From Nannobrachium achirus (taxonomy: Eukaryota > Chordata > Actinopteri > Myctophiformes > Myctophidae), in the NCBI GenBank assembly GCA_963921795.1, contig OY997650.1, positions 18,752,862 through 18,816,861 on the forward strand: a DNA stretch of 64,000 nucleotides. The letters are read 5' to 3'. The translations under genes and the position numbers were made by a program. Positions 49,991 through 61,291 of this stretch are shown one piece after another (the first letter of the stretch is position 1; each line of letters opens with the position of its first letter). The notes under the pieces are model-generated. The model had not been told where the DNA came from. It made no database searches and saw only the letters and a list, made by a program, of their open reading frames with translations.

Positions 49991-51091
49991 GCAGTTAATG
50001 AGTTAATGTCCTCACAAAAATACTGTGATGGAAGTGCTCTTTCTTAACACTTCGCCAGCCGAAATAGAATGGCTTGTTGGTAGATAAGATTAGCCGTGAA
50101 ATTTTTATTATTATATTATGATCTGAACAGCATTCATTTTACAAGATCCATCAGCGCATTATCATGTATTCTCCATCCCCCCACCCCCTTCACGATTCCC
50201 CGTTGAAATCTCACCACGATCAGCAGTGAAATTCCTCAATCTGCATTGGCATAGAGTGGAGGTTTTGGCCGAGGCATCTTCTACTCGTGCGTTTCGCGTG
50301 CGCGATCCGTTCACGTAAATGTGGGCGCAAATAATCCAAGTATGACTCTACTGTCAATGTGAACATTTTCGCTAGCTTAGCCCCTAGCACTCCAGCTATG
50401 CTAACGCTAACGTCTAAACCATAAATGGATGGGAGCTGGGAAGCTATAGCAGGGAAAGGACCTGACGTCACTTCCGCTTCATGTCAGAGGAGACATGCGC
50501 TATCGATGGACGAGCGGTGACTAGGGAAGGTTAGACGATCGGCGATTTTCGGATAAAAATCATTTATTTCGTTTTTAATGACCCAGTACGGTAAATTACA
50601 GCCCGGCTGAGACTCCTTGCTTAGATGTCCGGTATAAAACGGTTTTAATATGGGAATCTCCATACGGCTGTCAAAGTGTTAATGAGGCAGACCGGTACTA
50701 AAGTGAGGTCGGTGTGTGTCTGTCTGTGAGTGTGCGTACGTACGCGTGGCTTCCTAGATGATATTGCCTATAAACTTGGATAATCTTTTCGGGTTTATTA
50801 ACATAAACATCCAATTGTAACCAAATTCCAAAATGTGTGGGAGAACCCTTTGCCACCATCTTGCCTGGCTTTATTGAATTCATGCCAAGGGGTTTATGGG
50901 AGGTGTGTAGATTAATCATTGCTTCATTCGGCTTTTGAAATGCCAACTGTTCAAGGTTCAGTGTAATTATGGAAATAAGAAGTTAAATGTCACACGTGGA
51001 TAGCCAGGCCCAAAGTGGTTTGAAAACAGTAGTCCCTCAACCAACAGATCTCCTAGCAACAGGCAGGTAAGGCATATCTGAATGAGAATGG

Positions 51092-51343
51092 AGCTTAAAG
51101 CGGGATATCTTGACATTTTAGATTTTAGCCGTGGATTTTCACTTACCGGACCTTGTCACATTCATATGTCTTTCGCCGAAAATAACTGTTCTACAAGCTC
51201 ACAATGTGTTGTTACGACGTGTTGTGAGCGTGTAGATCTGAGTATAAATTACGCATTAGTCTAATTTAAACCAATAGGGCACAGCTAAAATCTTAGAAGC
51301 AAAATGAAAATGACCTACTAAATGTCAAGGTGTCCCTTAAAGC
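51092..51343. mobile_element. MITE, 252 bp, carrying the palindromic module
   Basis: The left end GCTTAAAGCGGGATATCTTG then ACATTT is the inverse of right AAATGTCAAGGTGTCCCTTA then AAGC. It contains a full module copy at 51176-51250. Superfamily unknown. Confidence 0.75.
51176..51250 (+). repeat. palindromic module, copy 14, with GTATAAAT tail
   Basis: GAAAATAACTGTTCTACAAG then CTCACAATGTGTTG pairs with CGACGTGTTGTGAGCGTGTA then GATCTG. AGTATAAATTA follows immediately, so the spacer is shortened here. Confidence 0.85.
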
Positions 51344-52744
51344 AACAAAAGTCCCAAGACATTGAGCGAGAGTCCAAGACAAGTCATCAATATGGCCCCT
51401 CGGCTTCTGCCTTTTATCAATTATTCAAGACTTAACCTATGAATATATTTTTTGGTTATCGGCATGTAGCAGCCTTCATTAGAAATATCGCTGGTTCCAG
51501 ATTCTTGAGCTCCGCCATGTGGAGTGAGACATGGGTGGTGAAACTATCCAGCCAATCCTGCGCTGGCTATTAATTATGGAACAGCAATATAATGTCACAG
51601 TCCGAGACATACTGCAGTTAGGTCAGGGTACTAGGGATATTTAATATCCTCCCGAGATGTTGGGATGGACACAGAGGAATTGGTTTTAATTTGTTGCCAA
51701 GGCTCCTGCTCCCACAACTGAAAACCAATTAGTCAGTAAGAACATGGGAGACTCTTTTGTGAAGGGGATGCGCTTAACTTTAGGGTAAGAGGTGCTCTGA
51801 TCGGCCTGCCACCGATTTCAAGTTGGCGATATTAAAAATCTCTCTGCATCTATCGGCAGTTTACCCGATCAGGAAAACCAATCTTTTATGACTGAGCTTC
51901 ACCGTTTAAGTGATATAAAAGTCATTCAAATATATAATACAATATTACTTTGCAGCTTTTTGACATGCTCCCCTCCCTCTCACCAGGGCCGACTTAATGC
52001 AAGGCCTCTTTAGGTACTGCAGCACAGGGCATCAAGCGGGGGGGGTTTATCAAACGGCGGGGAGAAAGAAGACTCAAGTATCACCACAAAAGTGCTGATA
52101 ATCGAGCAGCAGCGGTGCACGCATCCATGTTGCTGTGGGGTTTTTCCTCTAGGCAGAAATGTAAAGAGGAAATAACCATTGAAACTGTTTCATATATACA
52201 GAATTCATATGTAGCATATTGATAAATGTGTTTTTATGAAAATGGGTGTGGCATATTGGCAGGTCCTTCATTGAGATGATTTTCTTGTCAGAGCAGAGGA
52301 ATAAACCACACCATGGGACATGTAGAATGGGTCTTTTATAGTAAATTTCTTTCATTAAAGACATTTTGTAAAATTATTTTACAAAATTGTTTGTATGCTG
52401 CTGTCAAGTATAAAAGTGGTATTTGGCAAGACAGAGAAAACAAAACAATCATAAAACGGTGCATCTATGGCATACATTGTCTTGGTATATGAGTGAGCAA
52501 GCAAGCTTTCAGTCAGCAGTGAGAGAGATATAAATATGATAAAATATGTCCTGGCTCTGTTCCAGGATAACACATCAGTCTGGATGTCATATACTAGAGA
52601 GACTCTGTCCCCTCGGTCTGATGAGGTAGACTCTGCTTCCACTGTATAGTCTAGCAGTGGTCTATTACACTATTACTCCTTCAAGGCGCAGAGGTGAACT
52701 GTTGAATTTTGAGTTGGAGAAACTGCAATAATGTCATTTATAAT

Positions 52745-53331
52745 AGTGTTTCTCCCAGGATGGAGTTGTAACTGTGGCGGGCTGAGCTCCTCTCACTCGT
52801 GAAAATATTAATGTTTTATTTGGATTTGTCCTGTTTTTGGGGGTTTTATGGTGTATTTATTTAACCTAAATGTAACACAATCAATAACAAAATTGTTCCT
52901 TTCCCTCCACACGCTGTGGAGACAAATCAAATAGCCCCCTAAACCATAACCAAAACATTGGCGCACACACAGTGGTTATGCCACAGAAACTTCAGAACAA
53001 ATAGGCATATAGGCTACGCAGTGTATGGAAATGCTCAGATTATCAAAACATCAGTCAGCGAAGTCAGCGTTGCACTCGGTCGGTTTCTTCAGCTTGCGTG
53101 GTAAGTCTGGTAAGCTGTTACCATAGGGGGGCCGTTTCACAGGAGACCCATAGACCCAGGAGAGCACGAAAACAATAACAATAATTCGTTGCATGCCGGT
53201 ATGACGCAACTACAAGCTCACAAAGCGCCTCATATTAAAAATATATTCTTTTTCTAAAAATCAAGCTGTGGCAGCCAAAATCAAGGCGGGCTGCCACAGT
53301 AAAATGCATATAGGCCTAAGGGGAAACACTG
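52745..53331. mobile_element. hAT-like element with AGTGTTTCTCCC ends
   Basis: Left AGTGTTTCTCCC and right GGGGAAACACTG are imperfect inverts, with GTGGCGGGCTGAGC / GGCGGGCTGCCACAG inside. A module half copy (ACTACAAGCTCACAAAGCGC, 53210-53229) lies within. Target duplication not seen. Confidence 0.6.
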
Positions 53332-54543
53332 CTTAAGGCAATGTCATGCAAACATCGCTTTCTGACGAAGTCTGACTCTGATGGTTCAAACATTGGTAAT
53401 CAGTGGTCTGGGACTCAAATCCGGTCTCTAGTTGTGATAAAGGGTTTTTTTTGGGGGTGGGGTTATGTGACCTGCAGTAAAAGCACTTAGACATTCTTTG
53501 CTTGCTGTCCAGATGGCCATTGGACTGTTTGTTTGAGTTTGTCTGTTTGTATCGAGCAGTTCCTGCGGCGCTCTCAGATGTGCTTGACGAAGCATTCAGC
53601 ATTACCGCTTGTTTGCCTATAGAGTTTTCATATTGATCTGGACAGATTTTGTAATTATTTTTATGCAGAGTCATTTGCCTACAGTTCTGCTGCAGTTCCA
53701 TCTGGGCCATTCATTGAACAGTTATTCAAAAGACTTTGACTATTACCACCACTATCGTACTACAAATTGGCCTCTCCGATGCTTTCCCCTAAGAAAGTAC
53801 TCCGTCTCACTCTCCACCTTGTGTTTTTGAAGAGATGACTTTGTTTTGATAACTGCCTGCTGTTTACCCCCAGGGGGACAAGTAACTTCTCCTCTCTTCT
53901 CTTCTCTTTTTTCCCCCCCAATTGCTTTATAGAAAATACAGTTATAGATGTTCTATCTTCTTTAAGATTTAAGGGAGATTTAAGTATGTATCCTTCATTT
54001 CCTCCTAAACCATATTTGAAACAAACTATGGTCATGTGTTGAAGCCAAGGCTGTGTTTTTGGTAAACCCATACCTTGTCTGTCGGTCTTCCTCGTCTCTG
54101 GTCCAAAGAAAGGCTTTCTCTCCTGTCCGAGAGTTTTTCACCTTACCCTGTATTTAGAAATGCAGAGGCTCTCTATAATCTCATCAGTCCCCTTTTTTGT
54201 TTTCCTTTCCTGATAACGCTTCATTTTCAAGTATTCAGGTGTTGGTTCACTGTAAACGAAAAAAAGATTTGAATGGTTTTCACACATGACGGTTGGTGTT
54301 ATCTGTGTTATCCTTTCACAAATGTAGCGCGCAACAGAGGAGAATATCCATTTCAGATGTATTATCAAGGTAAATAATTAGGCTACGTATACACGAAGGT
54401 GATACCGAGTCGTAATCCAAAATGATTACTGTACATATGGAATCGCCTCATGAAATGCATGTAGACCACTGAAAATGCAACAAAACCACAAAGCGCAAAA
54501 AAGAGAGGAGAAGAGCGTGTTTATTTTCTTTTGTTTTTTTAAT

Positions 54544-54562
54544 ATATATATATATATATATA
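54544..54562. repeat. (TA)n microsatellite
   Basis: Nine to ten TA units. Confidence 0.95.
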
Positions 54563-55900
54563 TCCAGTGTCCACTTGTTGCTGACTGGGGCAGTTTAGGA
54601 GGGAGCTGTACTATCTCACTCAGTAGCAGGAACGCAACGCTGATTGGGGCCAACATGTATGTTTGTTGGGGGGTGGGGCTCAGCGAGGTTGTGCCATAAT
54701 GTCATCTTTATGGAAATATGCGTATTGGGTTGTACAGACGGAGACGCGAAGCTGGCGTCTTCAGATTTATTCACTCTGGGAGCCGGCCAGCGACGGGTTC
54801 CAAAACGCCGTCTCTGTGTGTCAGAAAGGTGCCAAACCATTAAGAACATATGGGTGGGTGACGTGACGTAACGTTTTCGCTGTCCTCGGTGTCAAACATG
54901 TATAAATAAAAAATATATTTGTCAAAAACCTTCTGAATATTGTGCAGGACATTAAGCTTTATGTGAACTTACTCAAGATTAAAGCATTTCATTCCTCATT
55001 TCTTCAGAATGTTCAACCAAACATGGCAAAACTCATATGGTGTGACTGTCCTGACCTTGTTTCTCAAAGTGGGAACTTGAATAAAACTAAGAAAAAGAAT
55101 TGCTAAAAATCATTTGAAAATGAATTTAGGCTAAAAAAATGTCTATTTGTGAGCCTATATCTTTTCAAAGTCAAAGCATAATGTTTTCAGTCATTTCTGA
55201 TCAAAAACATTTTGTCCCCCAAACCAAAATCATTTGGTGTGACACTAGTTTGGACAAATTAAACAGGCAATTATTTGGACACCTATTGGCTAGAGAGGTC
55301 CTTCTTCTGTAAGGCTATTCAGCACTCCCAGCACAACTGCAAGACAGGTGTCTGAGGTGAGTTATGATTTTAACATTTTCATGAAATGCCATCTTGTTGA
55401 AACTTTGACAAACTCACCACTTTGGATGTCTGTTGGTGTGACACCTTTTCATTAAAAAAAGCTTAAGTTATTTGAAGTTTTGGTCATATTTCCATGTAGA
55501 TCTAGGTTGCTTTGTTATAGCTAGCATGCTGTTAGCATGCTAATGTGTACATAGTAGCCTCAAGGTAAACCTAAATGCAGAAAAACGTAATATGGTGTGA
55601 CACTTAATCATAATGGTGTGACATCTGCTTGTCACGCCATATGACTTGATTGTCACACCATATGATTTATACTGTATTTAACTACAGATATAACAATAAA
55701 TAACAAAGTTCCATGTTTCTTTTGTACATTTAAACATTTGTTTTAAACATTTCTACATAAAATGTAATTTAGCTTCATTCAGTGATACTTCAAATTCATC
55801 AGACAGAGCAGAAACCCCTTCACAGAAACCTTAACATATTGTTTCAATCTAAACAATATTTTCTCTTTGTCTTAAACTATACATTCCATTTTCTTTTGTC

Positions 55901-56113
55901 AGCTGGAAAATGACAAGTGCTGAGAGAACGAGAAAGTACAGGGAGAAACTAAACAATGACCCAGCAAGGAGAGAGGAGCCAAAGGGGCGAGACTGCATTT
56001 TCTACGAAGAGCAGGAGGTTGTCTGTGGCATAGCAGAACCGCAACAAAGGCAGCCGGTTTGCTACCCTCACCAAATACGACTGGCTGATGTACAATACAG
56101 TCTAAATGTATAA
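55901..56113 (+). pseudogene. transposon-encoded protein N-terminus (MTSAERTRKYREKL...)
   Basis: An ATG at 55910 follows a good splice acceptor (TTCTTTTGTCAG). A GAG|GTGAGT donor stands 550 bp upstream near 55354, suggesting a 5' exon. The frame encodes MTSAERTRKYREKLNNDPAR then REEPKGRDCIFYEEQEVVCG and stops after 67 codons. The opening, basic and of the form S-A-x-R-x-R-K-Y-R-x-x-L-x-x-D-P, resembles the N-terminal segment of uncharacterised proteins encoded by fish repeats. No catalytic domain remains, so it looks truncated. Confidence 0.45.
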
Positions 56114-56198
56114 TCTAATCTGATCTAATACTTTTGTACTTTCACTCACTGGACTGGACAGTGGACAGTGTTAAGGTAGGACCCGAGACAAAACTAGC

Positions 56199-56263
56199 AA
56201 AAATAGCTGATCTACAAGCTCTCAACACGTTGTGCTGCGAGAGCTTGTAGATCAGCTATTTTT
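56199..56263. repeat. palindromic module, copy 16
   Basis: AAAAATAGCTGATCTACAAG then CTCTCAACACG pairs with CGAGAGCTTGTAGATCAGCT then ATTTTT. The inner change (CTCTC / GAGAG) is matched on both arms, so the stem is kept by compensating differences. Flank GGACCC...AAACTAG parallels copy 8. Confidence 0.93.
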
Positions 56264-57480
56264 GGAGTTGCGCAACCCAGCACTCTATAGCTAGTGGAGA
56301 TGTGGCGTAATGTCATGATTCCTAATTACATTTGCTCAACACAAAATGCTGTGTTCAAGTTCAGGAGACTTCGGAAAAAAGCAATTTACCTGAATGCTGA
56401 GTTCTGTTTCCACTAATTGGTGTTAATAAAATGTTGCCTTGGCTCCAAGTGTGGCTATGCGCCTTATTGTCTCTTTAGGATCCTTCTGCCGTGGGCCGGC
56501 AGAAGACTTAGGTGTGCGTAGCATTCCTGTGCACATCCTCATCATCCATCTACTACTACAATTCTTTCTTATCCCATGTTAAAGCCCTACAATAATATCC
56601 TGTTCAGAAATATTAAGGCCATGTTATCCTGGGTAATTGTTTAATCAATCAGTAAAGTTCAGTACTCACTAATAGGTAGGTTAAAACACAGTTTGCTTTG
56701 ACACATGAAGATATGATCATACGGTGTGACACTAAATAATTTGGTGTGACATTCCAAATAGTGAAAAATCATACCTTTATTAATGATTAAACCAAAAAAA
56801 TGTTTATGGATTACATAGAGAATATTATCAGGAAGAGTCACAAATATTTGTGTAATTTTAGAGAAAGTTTTGACAGAATACATTTAAAATATGTTGTAAG
56901 ATCATGAACATGGGCCTCACACAGAGTGTCGATTATGAAAAAAATATACAGATATAATTAATTTTCAAAAAACTATAGTGGATCACTGGTTAGTTATGAT
57001 AAAGGACTTTGATAAAGTGAGTAACTTAAGAAAGATGTACTCCATTTTCATTTTATAAACAATTATTTTCATGTCACACCATATGACGATTTTAGGCACA
57101 AGTACAACAAACTGCTGAATAAAGTCTGATTCCAATAAAATATCTAAAAACAAAATGTATTTCCATAAGGTTGAGAGTGAGTAGAACAAAAGTAAATAAC
57201 TTTTATGCCTGCATTTTAAAGTTTTTTTAAAAACACATTTTTTGGGGCGTCACGTCACTGACCCATATGCAAATAGTTTGATAAGGCGAGGTTAGGTGTC
57301 TTGGTTGTAGACGTACATGTTGGCTACTTCCACTTAAATATAACAGCATGGGAGATGCAAGGAGATGGAGATGGAGATGCAAGGATCAAATGCAATCTTT
57401 TTAAAATGTATTTCATTCCACAGAACATGACAGATTACGACAGACAGATCTTTACTATGGTAGTAGGCTTAATGTAGACA

Positions 57481-57830
57481 ATACACCCTTTGTTAGCCTT
57501 CTGGTTGGTCCCTGACTGACAAACCAGCAGGCTCTTATCTGCCTTGTCCTGCCCTGGTTACGCCTTTTTTATGTTGAATTTGCTCAAATATAATTTTTGG
57601 ACAAATAGAACATTTAAAAACATGCTGACTCACTATACTGCCACTGAGCAGCTCCATTTTACTGAAACCAAGTTTGAAATTAGAATTAAACACACAGAAT
57701 AACAATATGAAGCAACTGAATTAAAATGGTAGTGGATGGAGTGTCCCACCGAGTGTCCTACCAAGACACAGCAACCAATGGGTGCGAAGAGGGGTGGGAC
57801 CACGGGCGGGACTTGAAAAAGGGTGAATTA
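57481..57830 (-). mobile_element. MITE, reverse-strand copy of the 11088-11439 family
   Basis: ATACACCCTTTGTTAGCC at the left and GAAAAAGGGTGAATTA at the right. Shared interior words are GTTGGTCCCTGACTG, AAACATGCTGACTCACTAT and GGGCGGGACTTG. Confidence 0.82.
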
Positions 57831-57914
57831 GCTACTTTTAATCTAAATAAGCCGTCCTCAGAGCTGGAAAATAACATTGGTCTGTGTACAGAGTGGGCAG
57901 GGAAGTGTCAGGGG

Positions 57915-58864
57915 TAGGGATGGGGGCGGTAACCGCCGTACCGCGGTATACCGAGGCCTACCGCGGTGTCAGGGTCCTTACCGCGGTCAAAATAGTCTAT
58001 TTTTTATTGAAAACAAGCTAGTTTTAAAACGGGGGAGAGGCGAGGACCGCATGCGCTCAATGCCGCTCTGCTCTGGGCCGCGTACCACAGGTTTGGAACG
58101 TCTATGGTTTGGAAGCCACATACGTCACTCGACTCGGAGACAGTCTACACAGACACAGCAGCAGCCTCGTAGTAGGGAGCACGGAGAAGCGTAAACTTTC
58201 TCTGACTGTAATCCACACAACACAAGTATGTTAATACATACCTTGTGTTGTGGCAGTAGTACCTTGTGGCATTTTGTTTTTTATTCATACGGATTACAGG
58301 CGGAGCGCGGACCGCGTGGACTAAAAGCGAAAATGAAACTATCTTTTACTTTTCCCACCGCGTCGCGCCGACATGCCCGTTGTGCCCCGTCGCCGATTTT
58401 ATAACCTTTTCTGTCAAGTCTTGTCACTAAAACCTGTTTATATCAGCACTCAATCGCTGCGATTTCAGACGTGAGTTAATCACTGTACACGATCTGATTA
58501 CCCGTCTCCGTCTCTCTTCTGGTTTGTTCACACACAGCAGTCTGTGTCTTAAAAGCCCAAGTAGCTACCGTTACTATGGTAACCCGACAGTGCAGATCTA
58601 AAAGCTCAGAACGCGTTGCGGATGCGACGCGTTGTGAGCTTGTAGACCTGCTCCTTTCAAAGCCAAACCTGCTGTGCTGTACGGGGAAGTATAACTCGGG
58701 CAGTCAGGCTGTGGAGAGGCGACTTTTGGGAAGACGGTTGCAATATTTTGGCTTATCGCCGAACCTTAATTAATAGATACGGGGTGCGGTAATTACCGCA
58801 ATACCGGCGGTAAATGGGAAGACGGTAATCGCGGTAACAAAATGTCGATACCGCCCCACGCCTA
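57915..58864 (+). mobile_element. non-autonomous hAT element A, 950 bp, perfect 8-bp duplication
   Basis: The ends TAGGGATGGGGGCGGTA and TACCGCCCCACGCCTA lie between two copies of GTCAGGGG (57907-57914, 58865-58872). Subterminal ACCGCGGTA repeats are abundant. It contains a palindromic module at 58591-58655. It stands 600 bp upstream of MARCHF5 exon 2. Confidence 0.94.
58591..58655 (+). repeat. palindromic module, copy 17, with tail
   Basis: GCAGATCTAAAAGCTCAGAA then CGCGTTG pairs with GACGCGTTGTGAGCTTGTAG then ACCTGC. GGGGAAGTATAACTCGG follows at 58684-58700. It lies inside hAT element A. Confidence 0.9.
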
Positions 58865-59467
58865 GTCAGGGGTAGTTTGTTGTCTGATTACTACAGTAGG
58901 AAAGAGTTGTTTGTTTTATTTAAGAGCCATTGAATTGATCAGTGACGACTATTTTCAACTCAAGGTGAATAAAAATCTGAATGAACTGGTTTTCAATTAT
59001 CTTATCTCTCTCCAAACACCTCAGGTGTAGGGAAGGCTCCTCTCTCCTCGACAATATCGTGATCAACAACTGCCACTCGCGCAATGTAAATTCATTGGAC
59101 TATGACCGGGTCCATTCACACATTGAGCTGTTTCAGGCTCAATCGAATATAACATGGGAGCTGCCAGATACTGAGTTCATACATAACAGCTCATACACCG
59201 TTCAATGCCTGGGAAAGTCTCGAAATGTTACAGTGCATGTGTCAATGAGGCTTTTGATAGACCCTTCCTAACACATAAAAATGCACAAAATGGCAACCAG
59301 TCACTGAAGCATACTTTCAAAAGGCGTAGGCTGTGCATACCTTGTGTGCGCACGCACACAATCCTTAGGGTTATTTGTATCCATTTTCAGAGGGTGTCAC
59401 AAATGCATTCGTACACCATTAGAGTTAAAGTATTAACATTGAGAATCTTTCTGTGTTTTGAGTTCAG

Positions 59468-59670
59468 GAGCTGCTGGGTGTGCTTTGCCACAGACGAGGA
59501 TGACCGCACGGCAGAGTGGGTACGTCCCTGCCGCTGTCGTGGCTCCACCAAGTGGGTCCACCAGACGTGCCTACAGCGCTGGGTCGACGAGAAGCAGCGT
59601 GGCAACAGCACGCACCGTGTGGCCTGCCCACAGTGCAATGCAGAGTACCTCATCGTCTTCCCCAAACTAG
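59468..59670 (+). CDS. marchf5: MARCHF5 exon 2, complete RING-CH domain
   Basis: Between acceptor GAGTTCAG and donor GTAGGT the exon encodes (R)SCWVCFATDEDDRTAEWV, then RPCRCRGSTKWVHQTCLQRW, VDEKQRGNSTHRVACPQCNA and EYLIVFPKL(G). The C4HC3 RING-CH zinc ligands are all present: C-x2-C, then C-x-C, H-x2-C and C-x2-C. This region recruits the E2 enzyme and is almost identical to mammalian MARCHF5; the only difference I notice is NSTHR where human has NSTAR. Exon phases fit exon 1. The following exons, which encode the four membrane helices (family sequence VVYVLDLADRL...), were not found in the last 4.3 kb. The exon lies between two opposed copies of one hAT family (57915-58864 and 60400-61283). 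Confidence 0.96.
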
Positions 59671-60399
59671 GTAGGTTACATCCAAGTCGGAAATAGCAAA
59701 ACACGCCATCTCTAGTTTACTTCCTGTGTCCGCATGAGGTGGACACCTTTTTTAGGAGGCGGAAGCAGGTTTGGAGATTATTGAATAGACTTAAGAAATG
59801 AATAGACTATTCATTTGCAATGGGGGAGTGAACGTGAACACAGCTTCTGAACCAGTCTTTAGCTCATGGTCACTGAACTAAATATTGGACCCGATTGTCA
59901 CAAGCTACACAATCTTCCTAACATTTTCATACAAAAATGGAGACACAAATTCAGAGAAAATCTACTTATTATCAACCATTCTATGTCCTAGCAACACACT
60001 CTCGCGGGATCTAGCACCAGTAAACAAACGGGACATTGGCCAGATTTGCCCTCTTAGGGGGCTATTTGTAGGTTTTTTGTGTACCATGTCGCACTCTAGT
60101 GGCTCCAACCAGGATGCCATATCTTGTTATATTAAAAATCTTTGGTTACATCTCACAACATGGAAACTGGGGCTGGTGCAGCTGAAATGAAATGGGTGGG
60201 GAGAGAAAACCATTCACACTTTTAGAGCGTATCTGTGGTCATAAAATCAACAGGTCTGAACCAATTTCAACCAATGACTGGCACCAATCTCTATGTCCAT
60301 CCATCTTTCACATAGAGCTGGTTCATTATGTTAGATGCTAGAGGGCGGCGCTACTCTGTTGAATCTAAACTAAGATGGTGGCTGGACGGACCGTGCGTT

Positions 60400-61283
60400 T
60401 AGGGGTGGGTCGGTATCGACATTTTGTTATCGCGGTAACCGTCTTCCCATTTACCGCCGGTATTGCGGTAATTACCGCACCCCTGTATCTATTAATTAAG
60501 GTTCGGCGATAAGCCAAAATATTGCAATCGTCTTCCCAAAAGTCGCCTCTCCACAGCCTGACTGCCCGAGTGATACTTCCCCGTACAGCACAGCGGGTCT
60601 GGCTTTGAAAGGAGCAGATCTACAAGCTCACAACACGTTGCATCCACGACGCGTTCTGAGCTTTTAGATCTGTGCACTGTCGGGTTACCAATTACCATAG
60701 TAACGTAGGCTCCGTACTTTTCACACAGCGGTGTGTGAACAAACCAGAAGAGAGAGACGGGTAGTCAGGATCGTGTAGGCTACAGTGATTCTGTAAACTC
60801 CATAACTCTATGGTAAACTCACGTCTCAAAACGCAGTGATTGAGTGCTGATACAGGTTTTAGTTACAAGACTTGACAGAAAAGGTTATAAAATCGCCGAC
60901 GGGGCTCATCACGCAACGCGGTTGAAAAAGTAAAATCGTTCCATTTTCGGTTTTAGTCCACGCGGCCCGCGCTCCTCTCGTAATCCGTATGAATAAAAAA
61001 AAAAACTGCCACAACACAAGGTATGTATTAACATACTTGTGTCGTGGATTACAGAGAAAGTTGACGCTGTTCCGTACTCCCCTACGATGCTGCTGCTGCC
61101 CTGCTGTGCAGGTCTGTCTCCGAGTGACGTATGTGGCTTCCAAACATGTGGTACACGGCCCAGAGCAGAGCGGCATGGAGCGCATGCGGTCCTCGCTTCT
61201 CCCCTGTTTTAAAACTCGCTTGTTTTCAATAAAAATATATAATATTTTTTGTCTTTTTTGACCGGTTACCGTCCCCAACCCTA
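60400..61283 (-). mobile_element. non-autonomous hAT element B, 884 bp, perfect 8-bp duplication
   Basis: The element is flanked by CGTGCGTT (60392-60399, 61284-61291) with ends TAGGGGTGGGTCGGTATC and GTTACCGTCCCCAACCCTA. It is the reverse-strand counterpart of element A. For example, CGATAACAAAATGTCGATACC-type sequence, the ACCGCCGGTATTGCGGTAAT block and the palindromic module recur in inverse order. It starts 730 bp after MARCHF5 exon 2. Confidence 0.94.
60612..60674 (-). repeat. palindromic module, copy 18
   Basis: GCAGATCTACAAGCTCACAA then CACGTTG pairs with GACGCGTTCTGAGCTTTTAG then ATCTGTGC. On the minus strand the tail GGGGAAGTATCACTCGGGCA follows. It lies inside hAT element B. Confidence 0.9.
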
Positions 61284-61291
61284 CGTGCGTT

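Larger units (their letters stand above)
54847..57269. mobile_element. 2.4-kb DNA transposon of unassigned superfamily
   Basis: The left terminus CATATGGGTGGGTGACGTGA then CG is the inverse of right CGTCACGTCACTGACCCATATG, apart from a 2-base mismatch. Inside, the word TGGTGTGAC or its inverse occurs about ten times, often as ATATGGTGTGACA. Copies lie near 55037, 55234, 55433, 55592, 55613, 55652, 56720, 56739 and 57072. It carries a possible two-exon gene remnant (see 55901-56113) and a palindromic module. The CATATG at each border makes the target duplication undecidable. Confidence 0.75.
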
